Below are positions 52,575 to 54,411 of a stretch of DNA of 54,411 bases, piece after piece; the stretch's first letter is position 1, and each line of letters opens with the position of its first letter. The notes below the pieces were generated by a model. It did no database searches. It saw nothing but the letters and a program-made list of their open reading frames with translations, and had not been told where the DNA came from. The stretch comes from Bradyrhizobium sp. (GTDB lineage: Bacteria; Pseudomonadota; Alphaproteobacteria; Rhizobiales; Xanthobacteraceae). The stretch lies in contig NZ_DAHUXJ010000101.1 of NCBI RefSeq assembly GCF_027307225.1, positions 1 to 54,411 of the forward strand, in the 5' to 3' direction. A program made the position numbers and the translations under genes.

Positions 52575-53403
52575 ACGCCGTCCGAGGCAACGCAGTTCAG
52601 CGGCGCTCGGCTGGTCAGGCTTCGGCGGCGCCCTGCTCTTGCTGCTCGCGATCGGCTGCGGCGGCGCGCTGGCCTATTTCTATTTCTCGGCCCCCGAACG
52701 GCCGGTGCTCGACGCGCAAACGCTTTGTCCGGTCAATGGCCCGAAGGGAATAACCGTGGTGCTGGTCGACACCTCGGACGACCTGCCGGAGACGACGCGG
52801 CGCGAAGTATTGGGTCAGCTCGACGACATGATCACGACGCTGCCGCCCTATTACAAGCTGGATATCCGCGTTCTCGATATCGCCGGCGTGCGAAGCCGTT
52901 CACTGTTCGCGAAATGCAACCCCGGTGACGGCGCCGGCCTGAGCGAATGGACCGACAACCCGCGGATCGCGCGGCTGCGCTGGATCGCGGATTTTCGAAA
53001 ACCCGCTGCCGAAGCCGTCAAGAGCAGCGTTTCCGCGGCCAAAGCGAACAGTTCACCGATCATGGCCGCGATCCAGGACATCGCCATCAGCGAATTCTCC
53101 AGTGCAGCGCGGGAAAATGCCCGCAAAACACTCTATGTTATTTCCGACATGATCGAGTACACCAAGGACTACAGCCAGTATCCGCGCGCGGGGGATCTGT
53201 CGTTCCAGCGCTACAAGCAATCGCCGGCCTACCTGAAGTTCCGCACCGACCTGCATGGCGCCACCGTCATCCTGCGCTACGTGACCCGGCAGACCGGCCA
53301 CCAGCAGATTGTCGACAGCACCAAGCACATGGAATTCTGGAAAGCCTGGATTGAAGACAACCGCGGCACGTTCGGCGGCGTCAAACGGCTGCAGGGAGCC
53401 TAG
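52543..53403 (+). CDS. Membrane-anchored protein with a vWA-like domain (second gene of the membrane locus)
   Basis: The 286-residue protein has a short basic N-terminus, one membrane helix (ALLLLLAIGCGGALAYFYF, about 30-48), and an exported domain that resembles a degenerate von Willebrand A fold: ITVVLVDTSDDLPE at the first strand, TLYVISDMIEYTKD in the middle and VILRYVTR late. The metal-site serines are incomplete (DTSDD). The start ATG and first ten codons (MSYELRNRSS) lie inside palindrome L, with GAGG in its loop as ribosome binding site. No later ATG or GTG precedes the membrane helix, so this start is probably real. The stop TAG lies in the CTAG that opens the next array. Function unknown. 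Confidence 0.78.
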   Translation: MSYELRNRSSRRRPRQRSSAALGWSGFGGALLLLLAIGCGGALAYFYFSAPERPVLDAQTLCPVNGPKGITVVLVDTSDDLPETTRREVLGQLDDMITTLPPYYKLDIRVLDIAGVRSRSLFAKCNPGDGAGLSEWTDNPRIARLRWIADFRKPAAEAVKSSVSAAKANSSPIMAAIQDIAISEFSSAARENARKTLYVISDMIEYTKDYSQYPRAGDLSFQRYKQSPAYLKFRTDLHGATVILRYVTRQTGHQQIVDSTKHMEFWKAWIEDNRGTFGGVKRLQGA

Positions 53404-53475
53404 AGCTCCGATTCCGAAGTTCGCAAGCTGTCGGGTCAGACTCTGGTGCGAACTTCGGAATCAAAGGAGCTCTAG
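53400..53475. repeat. CTAG-palindrome, class 1 (element M)
   Basis: The arms are CTAGAGCTCC and GGAGCTCTAG, with upper stem GATTCCGAAGTTCGCA and an AAA bulge. The first CTAG contains the stop codon of the vWA-like gene. Confidence 0.9.
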
Positions 53476-53492
53476 CAAACTTTATTGTTTTT

Positions 53493-53570
53493 GAGTAGCG
53501 GCTTTGCATTTGAAGTTCCTATAACGAATCCCCGGCAAAACTGATAGGAACTTCAAATCCGCCGCACTAG
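53493..53570. repeat. CTAG-palindrome, class 2, left end drifted (element N)
   Basis: The right end is GCCGCACTAG, but the left end has drifted to AGTAGCGGC. The upper stem (ATTTGAAGTTCCTA) is kept. An AT-rich linker starting CAAACTTTATT joins it to element M. Confidence 0.85.
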
Positions 53571-53644
53571 TGGAGTGGATTTGACATTCGCTACCCACCT
53601 GGCCGCGAATTCGGAAAGCGAATGTCAAATCCTAACTCCACTAG
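53567..53644. repeat. CTAG-palindrome, class 3 (element O)
   Basis: The arms are CTAGTGGAGT and ACTCCACTAG, with upper stem GGATTTGACATTCGCT. The first CTAG is shared with element N. Confidence 0.9.
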
Positions 53645-53657
53645 AAACATATATTTG

Positions 53658-53733
53658 GTAGTGGTCCTTTAATTCTGACATTCGCAAAGAGGGCCGCTGA
53701 GAAGGGATGCGAATGTTAGAATTGGACCACTAG
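53658..53733. repeat. CTAG-palindrome, class 4, left end GTAG (element P)
   Basis: The arms are GTAGTGGTCC and GGACCACTAG, with upper stem AATTCTGACATTCGCA. The linker AAACATATATTTG joins it to element O. It ends four bases before the start of the next gene. Confidence 0.88.
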
Positions 53734-53737
53734 CGTC

Positions 53738-54411
53738 ATGGCGGACTACGAGTTCAAGCCCAATCTGCCGCCCGGCCTCGTCAACGGACTGTTGTTCTTT
53801 GCCGTCGTCGTCGCCGGCAGCGGTTACATCATTTTCTCGAAGCTGAACGATTTTGGCGCGATGGCGGTCACCGCCGTTCCGGTCATGATCATGACCGGCT
53901 ACGCGGGCCTGCTTGGAGCGCGCCGGTTCCGCCTGCGCGACGACCAGTCGGGCGACAATCTCTACTACATGGGATTTCTGTTCACGCTGACGAGCCTTGC
54001 CGTTTCGCTGTATCAGTTTTCGGCGGCCGGCTCAGCGGAACAAATCGTGCAGAATTTCGGTATCGCCATCGCCTCGACGATTGCCGGCATCACCTTGCGG
54101 ATCATGTTCAACCAGATGCGGCGCGATCCGATCGAAACCGAAGCAACGTCCCGGCTCGAACTGGCCGAAGCCGCGCGGCGGGTGAAGCGTGAACTCGAGA
54201 GTTCGATTCTCGAGTTCGGCTATTTCCGCCGCATGACCCAGCAGTCCATCGCCGATGCGATGGATGAGATGCGGGAAAGCGTTGGCAAGGCGCACCGGCA
54301 ATTTGCCGGAGAGCTGGAGAAGCTTGCGACCAGCGCAAGCGTGCCGTTCGAGCAATCGTCGAAGGTCTCCGGCGCTACCCTGGCGAGCCTGAACAAGCGG
54401 ACGGTCGAAGT
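53738..54411 (+). CDS. Unrecognised multi-TM protein with a long helical tail (third gene of the membrane locus, partial)
   Basis: The frame runs from ATG 53738 to the window edge (about 224 residues). It encodes four predicted membrane helices (about 14-34, 42-60, 78-96 and 108-125) followed by a charged helical tail rich in Arg, Glu and Ala with heptad-like spacing (RLELAEAARRVKRELESSI). The layout recalls MotA/TolQ/ExbB or ZorA-type proteins, but no signature residues confirm this. The start follows the array of elements M-P by four bases, and no ribosome binding site is seen apart from purines in the arm of element P. It is presumed to work with the two preceding genes. Confidence 0.72.
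   Translation, partial: MADYEFKPNLPPGLVNGLLFFAVVVAGSGYIIFSKLNDFGAMAVTAVPVMIMTGYAGLLGARRFRLRDDQSGDNLYYMGFLFTLTSLAVSLYQFSAAGSAEQIVQNFGIAIASTIAGITLRIMFNQMRRDPIETEATSRLELAEAARRVKRELESSILEFGYFRRMTQQSIADAMDEMRESVGKAHRQFAGELEKLATSASVPFEQSSKVSGATLASLNKRTVE

Noticed and set aside
50631..54411. Zorya-type defence system
   Set aside because: The last protein resembles ZorA only in layout. No MotB-like, helicase or nuclease gene is visible in the window, so the name is not supported.

Overview
The window looks like chromosome of a Bradyrhizobium-type alphaproteobacterium (Nitrobacteraceae). This is inferred from high GC, many short operons with ATGA overlaps, a form I CO dehydrogenase (cox) cluster, a family of acyl-CoA and molybdenum enzymes typical of the group, and an interspersed structured repeat I associate with these genomes. 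No rRNA, tRNA, CRISPR array or intact insertion sequence was seen.

Layout. 1-3.7 kb: start of a large FecR-domain surface protein, a LapG-type periplasmic cysteine protease divergent from it, and two small exported proteins. 3.7-11 kb: an ABC exporter pair, an alpha/beta hydrolase, a metallo-beta-lactamase-fold protein, an amidohydrolase, a cupin gene with an apparent frameshift, and an M29 aminopeptidase. 11.4-17.1 kb: a TetR regulator translationally coupled to a PaoABC-like molybdenum hydroxylase (2Fe-2S and Mo domains fused), then on the other strand a degenerate HtrA-like protein and a LuxR regulator. 17.1-20.2 kb: a lower-GC accessory patch with a structured repeat, three genes of unknown function and a 26-bp perfect inverted repeat. 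20.3-26.4 kb: an LvaABC-like operon (kinase, small partner, acyl-CoA dehydrogenase) with an enoyl-CoA hydratase, then an SDR and a branched-chain-type binding protein. 26.4-35.6 kb: coxC-M-S-L-D-E-F, ending in decayed coxG and methyltransferase remnants. 35.8-44.8 kb: a signalling block of two paralogous multi-TM histidine kinases, a REC-GGDEF-EAL protein, a stand-alone receiver, an alpha-oxoamine synthase, a methyltransferase, a PilZ protein and a class III cyclase. 45-50.3 kb: DUF5996, a triple rhodanese, a PAS-PAS-kinase-receiver hybrid and a fumarylacetoacetase-fold hydratase. 50.6 kb to the end: three unrecognised membrane-associated genes.

Two things stand out. First, fifteen palindromic elements of 75-79 nt, bounded by CTAG, lie in three tandem arrays plus one solo copy. 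They fall into four sequence classes that share one fold: a 10-bp basal stem, a 3-4 nt bulge, a 15-16 bp upper stem and a loop of about 20-25 nt. Compensatory changes preserve the stems. The arrays sit inside operons and supply stop codons, ribosome binding sites and one start codon to neighbouring genes. Second, the 35.8-44 kb block has the parts of a CqsA/CqsS or LqsA/LqsS-like (alpha-hydroxyketone type) signalling circuit wired to c-di-GMP, which I infer to be a candidate undescribed quorum-sensing system. The three-gene membrane locus at the right edge, separated by palindrome arrays, is a third candidate.
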